From Lyophyllum atratum (Eukaryota > Basidiomycota > Agaricomycetes > Agaricales > Lyophyllaceae), in assembly GCA_014905825.1 (NCBI GenBank), contig JACGCN010000017.1, positions 310,001 to 374,000 of the forward strand: a stretch of 64,000 nt of DNA, in the 5' to 3' direction. The notes below the pieces were generated by a model. That model did no database searches and was not told where the DNA came from. It worked only from the letters and a program-made list of their open reading frames with translations. Position 1 is the first letter of the stretch. The number at the start of each line of letters is the position of its first letter. Shown here piece after piece: positions 1 to 12,989 of the stretch. The translations under genes and the position numbers were made by a program.

Positions 1-1179
1 TTTGCCTTTACCCTTGTCCCTGAATGGTGTCGAAGTCATCGTGCTGGTTGGTCCCGATCGCGCCCCTTGATCGCCATGACCATCCTCGGTCATGGACATG
101 TCAACGGCACTATCAAGTGTCGGCTCTAATACGTCAAATCCGAGGCCTGGAGGCATCTTGGGAAGGTCGAGATTCTGCGATATGTCGAAGAGGTCGGTAA
201 AATCAGGCTGCGGGATAGGCGACAAGAGGTTAGTCGAATTAAGGAAGGTTGCCTGCTCTCTCGCAAGAGGGGGACCGTCAACGCTGCTCAAAGGCGAAAA
301 TACCTCTGCCATAGTGGGGCGCGACGCCTTCCCGCTCGAGGATGCCCGGGTTATGGCAGGGGTCCCAGGTCCATCAGGACTGATTCGGTCGAGACGATCA
401 AAGGCGGCCTCCTGCGTGGCGTTTTCGGCGGGCTGCTCTGAGAGTTGCATCATCGGGTGGAAGTCGGTGTCCATGGACTGATCCGGGCTGATCACCTTGT
501 AGGCGTCGCGGGAGAAGAAACGCACGTTTTGGCCTGTACCTGGTGTCTTGGGATCGCGGAGGATTGAACGAACCGAACCGAATTTGATATCAGCTGATGG
601 TGTCATTGGTGATGGTTCGTTGGAAGGTGGGGTGTCGTAGTTCATACGCAGCATATCTAAGGATGGTCGGCGTAGAGCAGTCCCAGCGCTAATCGTGGCG
701 TTAGGACGGCTGCTCGACTCGGTGGTTGCGGGGCGAAGCATGTCAAAGGAAGACCTGCGCGTGGGTGATGGTCGATGATTTTCTGTTGGAAGCTTGGAAA
801 GAGAGGCTTGAGAGTCTGGCAAATAATGTCATTACACAAAGGACCCAAGTCTTTATGAGCGCAACTCACTGTTTCCATTACCGAGGTTGAAAGGAGACTT
901 GACCTTCTTAGGTGGCCCGATCATCGGTGAAGGGGCTCGTAACGAATCGTTGTCGTTGAAAGGCGCTTTTGACATCCGTTTGAACATATTTCGCTTCGCA
1001 CTCTTCGATGGCGACGGCGGTGGGCTAAGATTTGTAGGGTGTTCAGAGCTGCTATGAAACACAGAAAGGTTTGGGTGTTGTTCAAACACTCTAGACATGA
1101 CATCGGCCTGAGATGAAGATGGTTCAGGGTCCCCTTGGGCTACACGAGGCTTCAGAACATTGCTGATTTTCGACCACAT
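1..1179 (-). CDS. Unidentified Ser/Pro-rich protein, N-terminal part (runs off the left edge)
   Basis: I do not recognise this gene. Reading leftwards from an ATG at 1179 there is a 103-codon exon, a 54-bp intron (816-869, gtgagt...ccag) and a long exon that is still open at base 1. The visible protein, about 370 residues, is low-complexity and rich in Ser, Pro and basic residues, with many SP/TP sites. It holds two near-repeats (RRSSFDML and RRPSLDML, a phosphosite-like pattern) and a more ordered stretch around KFGSVRSILRDPKTPGTGQ and VRFFSRDAYKVISP. This resembles the disordered N-terminus of a cytoskeletal or spindle-pole scaffold, but that is only a guess. An open minus-strand stretch of about 148 codons just upstream (1124-1570) could hold an earlier exon, so the start is uncertain. 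Confidence 0.6.
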
Positions 1180-2785
1180 AATGGGCTGCTTTCCGTCTAT
1201 GCCCTGGTCCAACCTGGTGCGGGGAGCGTCCTGAGAAGCGGCGGGACTGTGCCTTGTTGATGGTGGCCTCCGAACGTGGTGACGGTTTAAAATGCGTGAC
1301 AGGCAGAGTAACGCAAGTTTTCAACCACGACGCGTCAGTCATGTGATCGAGTTTGATGCGCGACGCGACCCCCGAGCCTCGAGGCCCGACATCCACATGG
1401 GTTCTGTCAGTACCGAGTGTCAGCTGCTCCATTCCCAGAACATTCTGCATCTTTTGAGTGTCGCAGTTTGATGGGACGAGTCGGAAGGACCAAGCCGGGA
1501 ATATGGAGGCGGCGTCTGCGACCAGAAGGTTCAACGAGTTTTTCTGCTGGTGAAATGTGCTGGAAGGCAAACGAAGACCGATGCCTGGTCACCTCGCACA
1601 CATACTCTATGACCGTCCACCATGATAAAGAAGGCATACTTAAGCTTCATACGCCGAGGCTAGGCATTGTGGCTTGGATTTTGATGATTATCATGAAGCG
1701 CTGTGCTCTGCTGTTGTCAGACATCCTGATCGCATCGCCTCCACTGACAGATTCGAAAGGTGCTTGTTTATTTATCTCTCGAGGATACGTAGCATACTGA
1801 AACCCTACGGCTCTTTTGAAACTATCACGACATTCGTAAGTTACGAACGGTCTTCCACCGACCCTTGGACCATGAGCATGATTCCAGACTAACCAATCGG
1901 TTTGGCTGTAGAAAATAGGCATGATACCCAAAATGGAGCCCATGCACGGAATGAAACACCTGCCAAACACAATACGCCGAATTTCCGTGCCACGAACCTG
2001 CAACCTAGTCGAAACGCAGTTGTAATGGCCAACAGGCTCGAAACAATAGTGGAGTCAAGAAACGCGACGCCGACCGACTAGAGATTCGGTGATCGCGGGT
2101 TCGACCAAGGGGAAAGGCTCAAGCTGTCACAAATGACGGTGTGCACAACAGCACAAGGCTAATGACGTACTTATCGACATCTCCTCATCATAGCAGAAAA
2201 CTCGAGTTGCTCTGCATCGCAGCAAATTACAGGAATCCCTGGACTAAGAGTAAGATCTGACACGCCTGAGCGCGCCGTCGAGACCTTCGAGATGAAATGG
2301 GCATCCCGCCATGCGTGGACATCGCTTAGCCGCTCCGCGCATTCCGAGATTGACTCGATCCTCTGTGACCGCTACTCTACCGCTGAATCAGCAACCAATC
2401 CCCAACGCGGATGAACATATCTTCGGACCTGGAGTGCGAAGATGCATACATGCTCCTTCGGCCGTTGGTGCGCATAAGCAAGGAACGTTCTTTGTGGCTG
2501 GGCCGCTCTCGCCCGCCACCGAGACACACGGATGTCCGCTCTATAACCGGGAATATTGGTTATCAGGGAGAAATTCCCTAGGCAGTCTCCTAGCAGACGA
2601 GCGGTTATAGAGAAATTACAGCGTTTCATGGCGAGACAAAGATCTACTGGGGTGGATATAAGGACTGCCGATACGCGTCCCCATTTTATTCGCAGTGAAT
2701 CGTGATGTTCGTGAACTTTCCAAAGATGGTTCCAAATCCAATTGTGATGACGACACCATCGATCTCCGATGGATTGATTATCTAC
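1180..2785. other. Intergenic, with an unexplained minus-strand open stretch
   Basis: About 1.6 kb between the left-edge gene and the GAPDH core promoter. The minus strand is open over 1124-1570 (about 148 codons, not low-complexity) and again over 1647-2003, but neither has a recognisable domain. The first may be an upstream exon of the left-edge gene. No RNA gene or repeat was recognised. Confidence 0.4.
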
Positions 2786-2792
2786 TATAAAA
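2786..2792 (+). promoter_or_regulatory. TATA box of the GAPDH gene
   Basis: A clean TATAAAA lies 64 bp before the GAPDH start codon and is followed by a C/T-rich leader. That arrangement is usual for strongly expressed fungal glycolytic genes. Confidence 0.6.
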
Positions 2793-2855
2793 CCCTCCAC
2801 GCCCAATCCACAGCCCACAAACTTCCCTTCCCACCCAAACCCATTTTTCATCACC

Positions 2856-4401
<1,546 letters not shown>

Positions 4402-5212
4402 ATATCCCGTTTCCTACTATCTCATTGCTTTCATTCGCCCAAGGCCCTTTTTTTTCTTTGCTCTTTCTCCTCGCTTGCTTGATGAGAGTGATGTAGCTGA
4501 TGCGTGGGCTGAAAGGAAACAGCGGCTGTAAAAAACGTTTTGTGACGCGCCATATAGACGGGTCTGGACACTGGACCTCGTACTTCCTGAATCAATCGTT
4601 CTCGAATGTTTACCGTAAATCGAAACAAATAGAAATCCTGTTGTACAAGTATCCTACACAAATGCCTTTCCACAACCCAAAATTTCAATAGACCAGGAGA
4701 GTTGAAACATTCAGCTCAGAGCTGGGGAACTCTCATGCATGTGCTAATTAAGGCCTATTATGTTCAGTACCAACTACCTCCGATAGGAGCCTTGACGCGA
4801 GATAGTTGCCTATCTGGGTCTAAGCCTTGCAACATCCATGATTTCGCGAATGCTGGTACGGTCCATTGATATACATGTCACTTAGGAGTGGCGAGAGGTT
4901 GAGTCTATACAGTGCCCATGGCGGTACGAAGACGTTAAACCTTCAGGCCGTGTTGGAATCGACTCCATGCCCCTGGGTCGCGGTTAACGGTGACACTTCA
5001 ACACTTCGGTATTGAAGATTGAACGAGCTCGCAACGATCCAACCCAAAGCACTTTTCCCAATTTATGTCAAGATAAGACTTCACCTCGTCCCGTTCTTCT
5101 GCGTTGATGCTATGTTACAATGATCAATGGTATGCGTTACACACTGTGGCAACCTACTGTCTAAGCCCCCGAAAGCAACCGAAACCCCGACTCGCCCATT
5201 CCTTCATCACTT
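4402..5212. other. GAPDH 3' region and intergenic DNA
   Basis: About 800 bp after the GAPDH stop. It contains short T-rich tracts that could serve 3'-end formation. I see no coding, RNA or repeat feature. Confidence 0.4.
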
Positions 5213-5747
5213 TCAAGTTGCCGACGACCCTTTCTTCTCCGCGTCCCTCCAAACCTGTGTGGCGCATCCACAAGCCCCCTCCCGTAACGCGCCCCGCAGC
5301 TTCCTCAGCAAATAAATATACGCAGTGACATGGTTCGTGCATGCCGCAAGAAAAAAGGACGAAGTCGTAGCATAGTCCATGATCATGGTATCAGGGCCGG
5401 CCTGGACTACTCGTACAGAGGCAACGGCAACGTTGATGCAGCCTGTTGCAAAGAGGATGCATGCGCAGAGGGCGTAATGGCTAGCGAGAAAGTGGTGGTC
5501 CTCATACGGGTGCTGGATGGGCTCGGGCATGCGCCTGGGCACGATGAACGCGCAGAGGGCAGCGTAACTGAGTGGAATCAAGAAACGGGACTGAGCATAT
5601 ATTCATGGGCAGAGGCGGGTGGTAACGGAGAGAGAGAGAGGGCTCACCAAAGATTTATAAATGCGAGCACGGCTGAAGTCACCGGGAAACGCGTTGACTT
5701 GGTGAGCGAGAGTGAAAAGGGGTACCCATTGCTTGAACGCACCAAAG
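5213..5747 (-). CDS. Possible multi-pass membrane protein, incomplete or degenerate
   Basis: On the minus strand, two exons can be joined: 5648-5747 and 5213-5590, with a 57-bp intron 5591-5647 (gtgagc...ctcag). They give about 160 residues with at least three hydrophobic segments, for example around LIPLSYAALCAFIVP, HYALCACILFATGCINVAV and TTSSFFLAACTNHVTAYIYLL, and a Lys/Arg-rich end. The first exon begins at a splice acceptor (cag before 5747), so at least one upstream exon is needed and none is clear. I do not recognise a family. It could be a real small membrane protein with an unresolved 5' end or the C-terminal remnant of a larger one. Confidence 0.3.
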
Positions 5748-6300
5748 CTGGGGGATGAACTGCTTATTTAAGTTGTAAGTAGATTCAGGAGTTCTAGACA
5801 AGCCCCATGTACAGAACATGTACAGAAATGAGATAGGGCTCACAGAAAGGCCTCATGCAGGATCATTGTATTCGGCATCGCGAGTCTAGGCTGGCATTCA
5901 GGAGCCTGGTGAACGTAAAAGGGTGACTTTCAGAAGCAGCTAGCTTGGCCATCGCTCCTTTTTGAAGTATTTTTGGTGGGTGATTGGGTGAATGTGATAG
6001 CCTGGGTCACAAATAGGCACTGCCACTGCCGGTTCGAGCATTTCAGTACTTCGCCTTTTGAGGCGATGAATGTCCAGGAATTATATTGTGCTAATTACAG
6101 TATGTGATGCTAGTTGATACAAGTGGTGTATGTGGTGTGTATGAAAGGGGGAGCCACTATTTCACGCGAAAAAGCTCCTATCGTTAGGTTGGAGCTGTCT
6201 ATAATCGTCAAGTCGTGTATTTGGGTCGCTGAGGCGGGCTAGCCGCCAAAGGTGAGATCATATTTCACGTTAGGACGTCAAGCCCGTCTTGGAGCTTCCC
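5748..6300. other. Intergenic
   Basis: About 550 bp between two minus-strand membrane-protein loci. A short duplicated word (catgtacagaa) occurs near 5808-5828. Nothing else was recognised. Confidence 0.4.
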
Positions 6301-7376
6301 TCATACGGCGGTGGCATCAGTGCTGCCCGTGTGCGTAGGTCTGGCCGCATAGCGTGGCAGCGATTCGATGGGCTTGGAGATCAGATACCCTGATAGAATA
6401 AGGAAGTTAGTCCATCTGAATTCCAAGAAGTAGAAACTAGAAAAAAAACTGACCTTTGAGCCCCGCTGCCTTCTCTCCCTGTCTTCCGAATCCAAATCCA
6501 GATTTACCAGAACCCGCCTCGGAGGCGCGCGTCTTGTCGTCGTTTCCGCCCCACATGTTCGACACTGATGAAGAGGCAACAGACATCGCTGGGCGCACAT
6601 CGACGCCCGCGACGTGGGTGGGCAGCGCACTCTTCGCGTGCTCGCGCCATGAGGTCACGGAACGCTTGGTCTTGGCGGATTCGCGCCAGATGAGGCCAAC
6701 AAGAATGTTGAGGCAACCGACGGAGAAGAGGAAGAAGGCAGCGACGAGCGTGAAGGTATCCACACGATGCGAGAGGATGGCAGCGCCGATCCTGATCGTG
6801 ATTGATGCATGTCAGGATGGAAGGTAGAAGGAGGGATGGGCGGAAGGAAGCTTACAGGCATTGCATAAGGCCGAGCGCACCGAGGCCAAAGTCCCGACCA
6901 AGCACGGGGAAGAACCGACTGAAAAAGGAGGCAGGCCATCCGAACTCGGACATGATGAGCACGATGGTCTGCCCGATGATGAGCAGCCTATTTAGGACGG
7001 CCCAAAACGCGCCGGCGGGCTGGTTGGGCACGGTGCTACCCCTTATAGACAAACTGCGTTAGAAGGAAAGGGATGAACATTTCTGGGAGGAGGCGTACGA
7101 GATGTAGTCCATGTCAACCATGTGCAACGTAGAATTCGTGGTGGTGGCATCGGTAGTAGAGTTCGACTCAAGCCTCCCGGCAGTAACAAAGCGGTTGACA
7201 GCTTTGATATCGCTGACGAGAGTGACGATGTTGCTGGCGAAGACGAGGGTGAGAGCGATGATGCTTAGGATGCGTACACCGTTGAGGCCGATGAAAGTAT
7301 CTGTCGGTTCGATTGAGTTAATTAACTTGTGGTCGTGGAGAAAATATGAATACTAACATGCACGAGGAGGAAGCAT
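6301..7376 (-). CDS. Four-TM membrane protein, DUF7598-like basidiomycete family
   Basis: Five exons on the minus strand: introns 7301-7357, 7042-7098, 6792-6855 and 6390-6453. Exon lengths sum to 277 codons plus stop. The N-terminus contains FIGLNGVRILSIIALTLVF and the following SNIVTLVSDIKAVNRF, a pattern I associate with a basidiomycete-specific family (DUF7598). About four hydrophobic helices follow (residues about 8-35, 105-125, 140-160 and 170-190), then a hydrophilic, Ser/Gly-rich cytosolic tail of about 90 residues. One or two N-glycosylation sites (NST) lie in the loop after helix 1. The function of the family is unknown. The second intron ends in AAG rather than CAG/TAG; that acceptor is needed to keep frame. 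Confidence 0.72.
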
Positions 7377-8137
7377 TTCAGAGCGTCGGACAAGGCGTGA
7401 GGGGATGAGATATGATTTATGAAAGCAACCAGGCGTGAAGTGGGCCAGATGCACCAGCACCTAGATGTGAAGGGTGAAGGAAGGTAAAAGAAAAGAGAGA
7501 CGGGAAGCAGAGCCGTGCAGACAGGGAGGGATGGATAGTAAATTTATGTGCATTCTCCACCTTTATGTAGGGACATGAGGCGGCCTCCTGTTGCCTGGGC
7601 GCGGACAATGTCATTGTTCTCCGCTGGCTCATTGTTCTTTGTTCAAGCTCCCGAGCCGAAGAATGAAGGGGATGTGTCACATCCATGTGACGTGACGGTG
7701 ACCGTTGGCAACTTCCAATCGACATGGCGACGTTCACCCAAGGGCGATGTATCATTGTATGGCATGTATATGGTCGACGAGTCTTGTTTCACGACGTGGA
7801 CTCGGGGACGGTGTGAAGGATCATTTCCCGTGTCGTAACTTGAAGCCACAAGGCGCCAAGGACGTGGTCTGTTCAGAGGTCCTTGTCTGTCCTTGTAGTA
7901 ATTCTTACGAAAAACACGTCGCCTGCGAAAAGAACTATTGTCAAACAGTGCATCCGAAATATTATAGGTGCTACTGAATCCCCAGCCGTATGTAAAATGT
8001 CCCTCGTCCAAGACCTATCAGAAGATCAAACTGCAATCAACATTCGTACAGAAGTGTGTGTATCGTGCGCGGAAAGGTATAAAAAGGTATCTGGAGAAAC
8101 GAAAACAGTGATCCATGAATGGAAAAAGCGAAAATGA
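7377..8137. other. Intergenic between two minus-strand genes
   Basis: About 760 bp. Open stretches exist on both strands (for example 7643-8011 minus), but they lack any recognisable motif and look like chance. It is the upstream region of the gene ending at 6301 and the 3' flank of the gene ending at 8138. Confidence 0.4.
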
Positions 8138-11100
8138 CTAGGGACCAGGGAGAGGTGGAAGTGGTGGTATCTGGCTTCCTGGCCGTTTCGAAGGTCGGGT
8201 CAGCTTGCGCTGTTCGAGCTCCTTTGCCCGCTTCTCCTGCTCAGCTTGCATAGCCTGCATAATCTGCAGTTGCTGTGCGATGAACTCTGAAGTGTTAGGG
8301 CTAGAGGACTCGGGGTCAGCACGCCACATTTCTTGAGACGAGAGGACATACCGCATGCGAAGAATCCTCATGATGGTCTCTTCACTGGTGACCTCCTTCT
8401 CCTGCCGTTTCTCCTTCTTACGCTCCTTGATCGTACCCAGATTTCGTTGAGAATATACACTCTTCGCGCGCTTCTTGACCGTCGGGGCTGAGCGTAGGCC
8501 CTGCTGCATCATGCGCACGCATTCTTCCATAAGATCATCCCTACGCAGAAGTGAGTACTAGTCTCGAGGAAAGATAGTGGTGATCTTACGTGTGCCAGTC
8601 GTAATAAAGCCGTATAGAAAGTACATCGCGGTACTTCTGGTTCTGGACGACTTCCAGAGGCACAGGGCCCTCACCTCCAGCATAGAAGTAATCCCTCAAG
8701 AACTATAAAACCAGTTAGAACGCCAGCATGAAAGCTGAGAGAGTCTAGATGGCACCTTCAGCCACTTGAACACGATATCGACCTCCTTGTCGCTCAGCGG
8801 TTTCAAGTCACTGGAAATATCCGATAGTGGGGGGATCAATAGCCCTTCCAGGATCGTCAAAACCTCCTTCCAGACGCGGCTCATCACCATCTCCTTCGCT
8901 GTGTCGCTCAGATATGTATTGAGCGTCTGAAGATTCGCATCAAAGTAGTCGAATAAGGGCAGGATCGCCTGCTCAATTTCCACGTCCGTCAAATCCTCGG
9001 GCCGAACGCGTGGCTTCTCGTCACGAGGGAGAGGGATTTGCACCTCGTTGGTCGAACCGCCCAGGACGGAGCGGTAGAGCGCGGTCGCGTTCCCAAGAGC
9101 CTTGTTGTAGTCCAGCGTGTTGCCTGGTTTCATAAGGCTCTTCAACACGTTGCGCGAGAGACATTGTTGGATGAACGGTGACATCTAGGTTACCATTAGC
9201 CTTTAATAAGTGCAGCAAGAGATAAAAAGGAAGCACCTTGTCGATGAAGATTCGAAGCATGTCGGCCTCTGCCCGCTTCAGCGACCGGAACGCCCGACCA
9301 AAGAAGAATTGAATATCGTCCTTTTCGCCTTCCATGCTCACGCGAATCAACACCCGCCCATGCGGCTCCAGGTTCATCCAAAGTTCGTGTGCCAGGAAGT
9401 CACCAAATCGCCGCGGATCCAGGCAAAGGTAGGCGCGTCCAACGGTGTCGTGCTTGCCAACCAAAGCACGATCGCGGACACTGACCATCAGCCATAGCTC
9501 CTTGTCGACGGAGATATCAAACGTCTCGTCCCCTGTGCAATGCTCGTTAGCAGATTATCACTCTACGAAAAATAAATTTATACATCGCGGGTTGAGCGTC
9601 TCGTATATCGTCCGCGTCTTCGCAAGTCGGTTGCCTTCTGGATCACTGAGTGTAATGAAGGTGTCCAGTTTTGCAGACGGGCTGCTATCCAACGGGACAA
9701 GCCCCTCCGCGATAACGATCTTCACTGTAAACAAGAACCGATCGCGTTCGACCTTGTCCGGCACTGGCGGGGCATGCTTCTGCACGGCATCTGCGACCTT
9801 GTCTGCCTGCATCTGATTGTACATGTTGTCAAGCAGCTTGCGCGCGGACTCGACATTGTTGAGTTTGACGCAAGACTCGGGGCGGAAGTTGAACGGCTCG
9901 ATCCGCTTTTCGCCTTGCGCCGCAAGTTGTCGTGCCTTTTCGAGCCAGGCAGACGACTTTTGCGGCTGGATAAAGTCGGTTGGTCGAGGGAACATTTCAG
10001 CCATGAACATGGACTCGATATTCCTGCAGTATTGCTCGACAGCTTTGGAGATCGTCTGCAGGAAGGAAGAGGGTCAGTCACAGATTATAGGTATTGAAGG
10101 CATTGGATGGGGTGCCACATGCCTTGGCTAGAGCGGTGAAGAATCGACCGTTCTGATACTCGTCCTCCCATTCAAGATCCTGTAGGAAGTTGATTGGACT
10201 CCGGAGAGAGTCAAAGAGGTCGACTATCGATGAACTATGCCCTTCAGCTCCTTCAGCTTCAAACTAATCAAATGTTAGTCGTTTCAAGTAATCTGCCAGA
10301 GAGGATGATGAGGTACCTTGTCCGCCGCAATCGCCTTGAAACAAATAATGAGGAGTAGAAGGGAAGGCAGGATGAAAGGTGCTCACAGCTTGCACCCACT
10401 GCTCCGTCTTGCTGTCTGTATTCAAAAGCCACTGCCGGACATAGGGTTCGAAGAAGGCTGTGATGTCAAAACTGACGTCACCACTGCACATCGAGTCATG
10501 TAGTTAGCAGGGTAAGCAAGAAGGCATCATAAACACACCTTGGGACGAATGCCGTATACATGCCTAAGAGTGTTTTTGTCCGGCGGTATAGGGCGAATAT
10601 GTCTTGGATAGGCACGTCAGGAGTTGGGCCATTCATGGAGGATTCGAATAAGCGCCTCTGCGAGTTTTGCAAGTCGGTGATGAGATGTGGGATGGTGACT
10701 GAGACCACAAGGGATACGACGTCAAGTTGACTGAAAGACGGTAGAAGTCAGCAAGGGACGACAACGGTATGACGACGATTGTACCCCAATATTGGTTCCG
10801 GGAATCTCTTGTCCAAAAGTTTGGCGGATTTTTCGAGTTCGTCAGTCATTAGCAGTATGGGTAGCGCGCGGTTGACACCAGGGGCTTTCTGCAGCTCCTG
10901 CATCTTCAACTCGTAGAAGTGTGCAGACACTTGTCGTATTCGCTCTTCTACGTCGGCGAGTCGAGCGCTTATATCGACGTCGAAACGCTCGAGGAGCCCG
11001 CTGTCCCGCACTTGCTCCAGCACAGCGAGATAAGGTTCAATTTCGGAGGGTTTGAGGTTAGGTATCGCATCCATGGCATGATAGAGGGAGGAGAGGAAGA

Positions 11101-12989
11101 CGTTGAAGAGAGAGGCATACACGCTGGAAAGGTATTCAGACTGTACATCATATATGTCAACAGTGAGGTTGGAGATCAATATGCCTGACACTCACATCTT
11201 GGACGGGCCAATGTTCCACCTCTGTCTCCTGCATCACCTTAGCGACGTTTTGCAAAGCTTCCGGTATGCATTCGAGGGGTACGTCGTTACGTTCATAAAA
11301 CTGTTTAACCAGTTCGAGGAAACAGGAAACCCGGTAAGAGTGGCCTATTCGCCATCGTAGTGCACATTCGTTGATGAGTTCAATATGTGGGGCTGAAAGG
11401 ATTCCCAGGGAGACTTCATCGTTGTCGTCTACCTCAGGGCTGAGCATGATCTCCAAATCAGCAACGAGGCAGTATTCAAGTAACCGTCGGTAGAATTTGC
11501 GAGGATTTGGGGGTATAAAAGTGAAATGATGACCAACGGGAACTTCGTCATCACCGTCGACATCGCCGTTGGACGAATTGTCGAGAAATAGAGAACGTCG
11601 GCTCGATATAGATCCATGACGAGTGCTTGCTCCTCCGGGCGAGTCGACGGCGGAATATAGCGATCCTGGACGGGCATTAGAGTTCTGGAAGGACGGTAGT
11701 ACTTCCGCTGGTGTTGACTTGGCGAGTTCTGGATTGAATTGAGCCATAATTACCATCAGTTGTTGGAGGTGCGTTGTTTCGAGCATCTTCCAATGATTCC
11801 ACGCAGCGTCGCTATCGAAGTCTTCTCGCCGCCCAGGAAATGGTTCACCTGCGTTAATGTTCTTTAAGCATGTCTGGATGGGCGAGTTATCAACATATGT
11901 GGAAGTCTGCTTGGGAACATCTTGCCTTGAGATCGGTCATCGCTGCCTATACAAGTGATCAGCATGTCTTGGGAAACTCGTGTGTTTCTGCGCACATGCC
12001 TTTTCATTAACCACCTGTGTCCGCAAGTGATCAACTTCCTTTTGGACTGCGTGGTCAGGCAGCTTGAATAGATGAGCCACCGTCCGAACTAATGGCATAT
12101 CCGCAATATTCGAACTGAGCGATGGTGCGCTCATGGAGTCACGATCGCGTGAAGTAGAGGTTGAGTCATAACCGGAATCGCTGTAGGTCTGTGACGGAGC
12201 AAGTTTCGCGGTGTATATGTCCAGTCTCGAAAGCAGTTCCGGGGAGACATGGTTGACATTCCGTAGACATTCCCGAAGCATCTTCACGAACTGGGCAATT
12301 TGATTGTTGAGTTCGACCTTCCAGCCGTCGCCTGCGAGGGAGGGTTCCTTCTTGAGGACACCTGTGGCGTGGGTGGCAAACATCAATATGAGCTCCTCGA
12401 TCTTCCTGTTCTCCTTCATTTGGCGTTTGAAACTGTCAACCATGAATTGACCATAGAACTTGGCCATGGTCCTCCTGACCAACTGATCAGAGTAACTTGG
12501 ATCTGGGTATCAGCATTTACGGCACCCAGTGGACGATGGTCATAATCACGCACACAGGGTCCTTGCCCATTGCGATATCCTGCAACTTCTGCTCCAGAAC
12601 TTTCAGCAACTTCTCCGGAAACTTGACGCTTTTAGGCCCATCCCTGACATCCCTAAACATGTCGCTAATGGAGAAATTCGACAGCGCTGAAAGCCGCGAT
12701 GAGTGCTCCCGTTCCCGAGCTTCAACTGCGGCAACCTTCGACGGCTCCACGGCCTTAGGCATCATTAGGTAACTTAAGATCCTGCAAAGGTACCAGGGGT
12801 TCGGGGAGACCTTCAAATTGCTGAACATCGGGACTCACGCTACGCGAATAACATAACTGGCAGAAACAAATGAGAAGTGCTCAACGATCCCAAGGAGTAT
12901 CATACACACTTGAATAATTCCTCGTCTGTAATACGATACTTTGAAATGCGCTTCTCGTGGGCGAAGCTGTCATAGCTTCGACTTGACAT
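8138..12989 (-). CDS. Munc13/UNC-13-like protein with MHD1-C2-MHD2 architecture (Ync13-like)
   Basis: A long minus-strand gene with about 17-19 exons and roughly 1,280 residues. The start is set at ATG 12989, which opens MSSRSYDSFAHEKRISKYR; a 5' splice to NYVIRVAILSYLMMPK follows. The middle (about residues 450-800) is helical and fits a MUN/MHD1 region. A C2 domain follows at about residues 840-960 (from RFLFTVKIVIAEGLVPLD to RVLIRVSMEG), and then MHD2 (from RSLKRAEADMLRIFIDK to FKWLK). The C-terminus is charged coiled-coil and ends in PLPPLPGP. Family knowledge: UNC-13 proteins prime exocytic vesicles, and fission yeast Ync13 acts in exocytosis/endocytosis balance during cytokinesis. The assignment rests on this domain order and was not searched. 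The C2 loops show few acidic residues, so calcium binding is doubtful. Confidence 0.82.

Noticed and set aside
2085..2110. GGGTTCGACC resembling a tRNA T arm
   Set aside because: The T stem does not pair and no acceptor, D or anticodon arms can be drawn around it.
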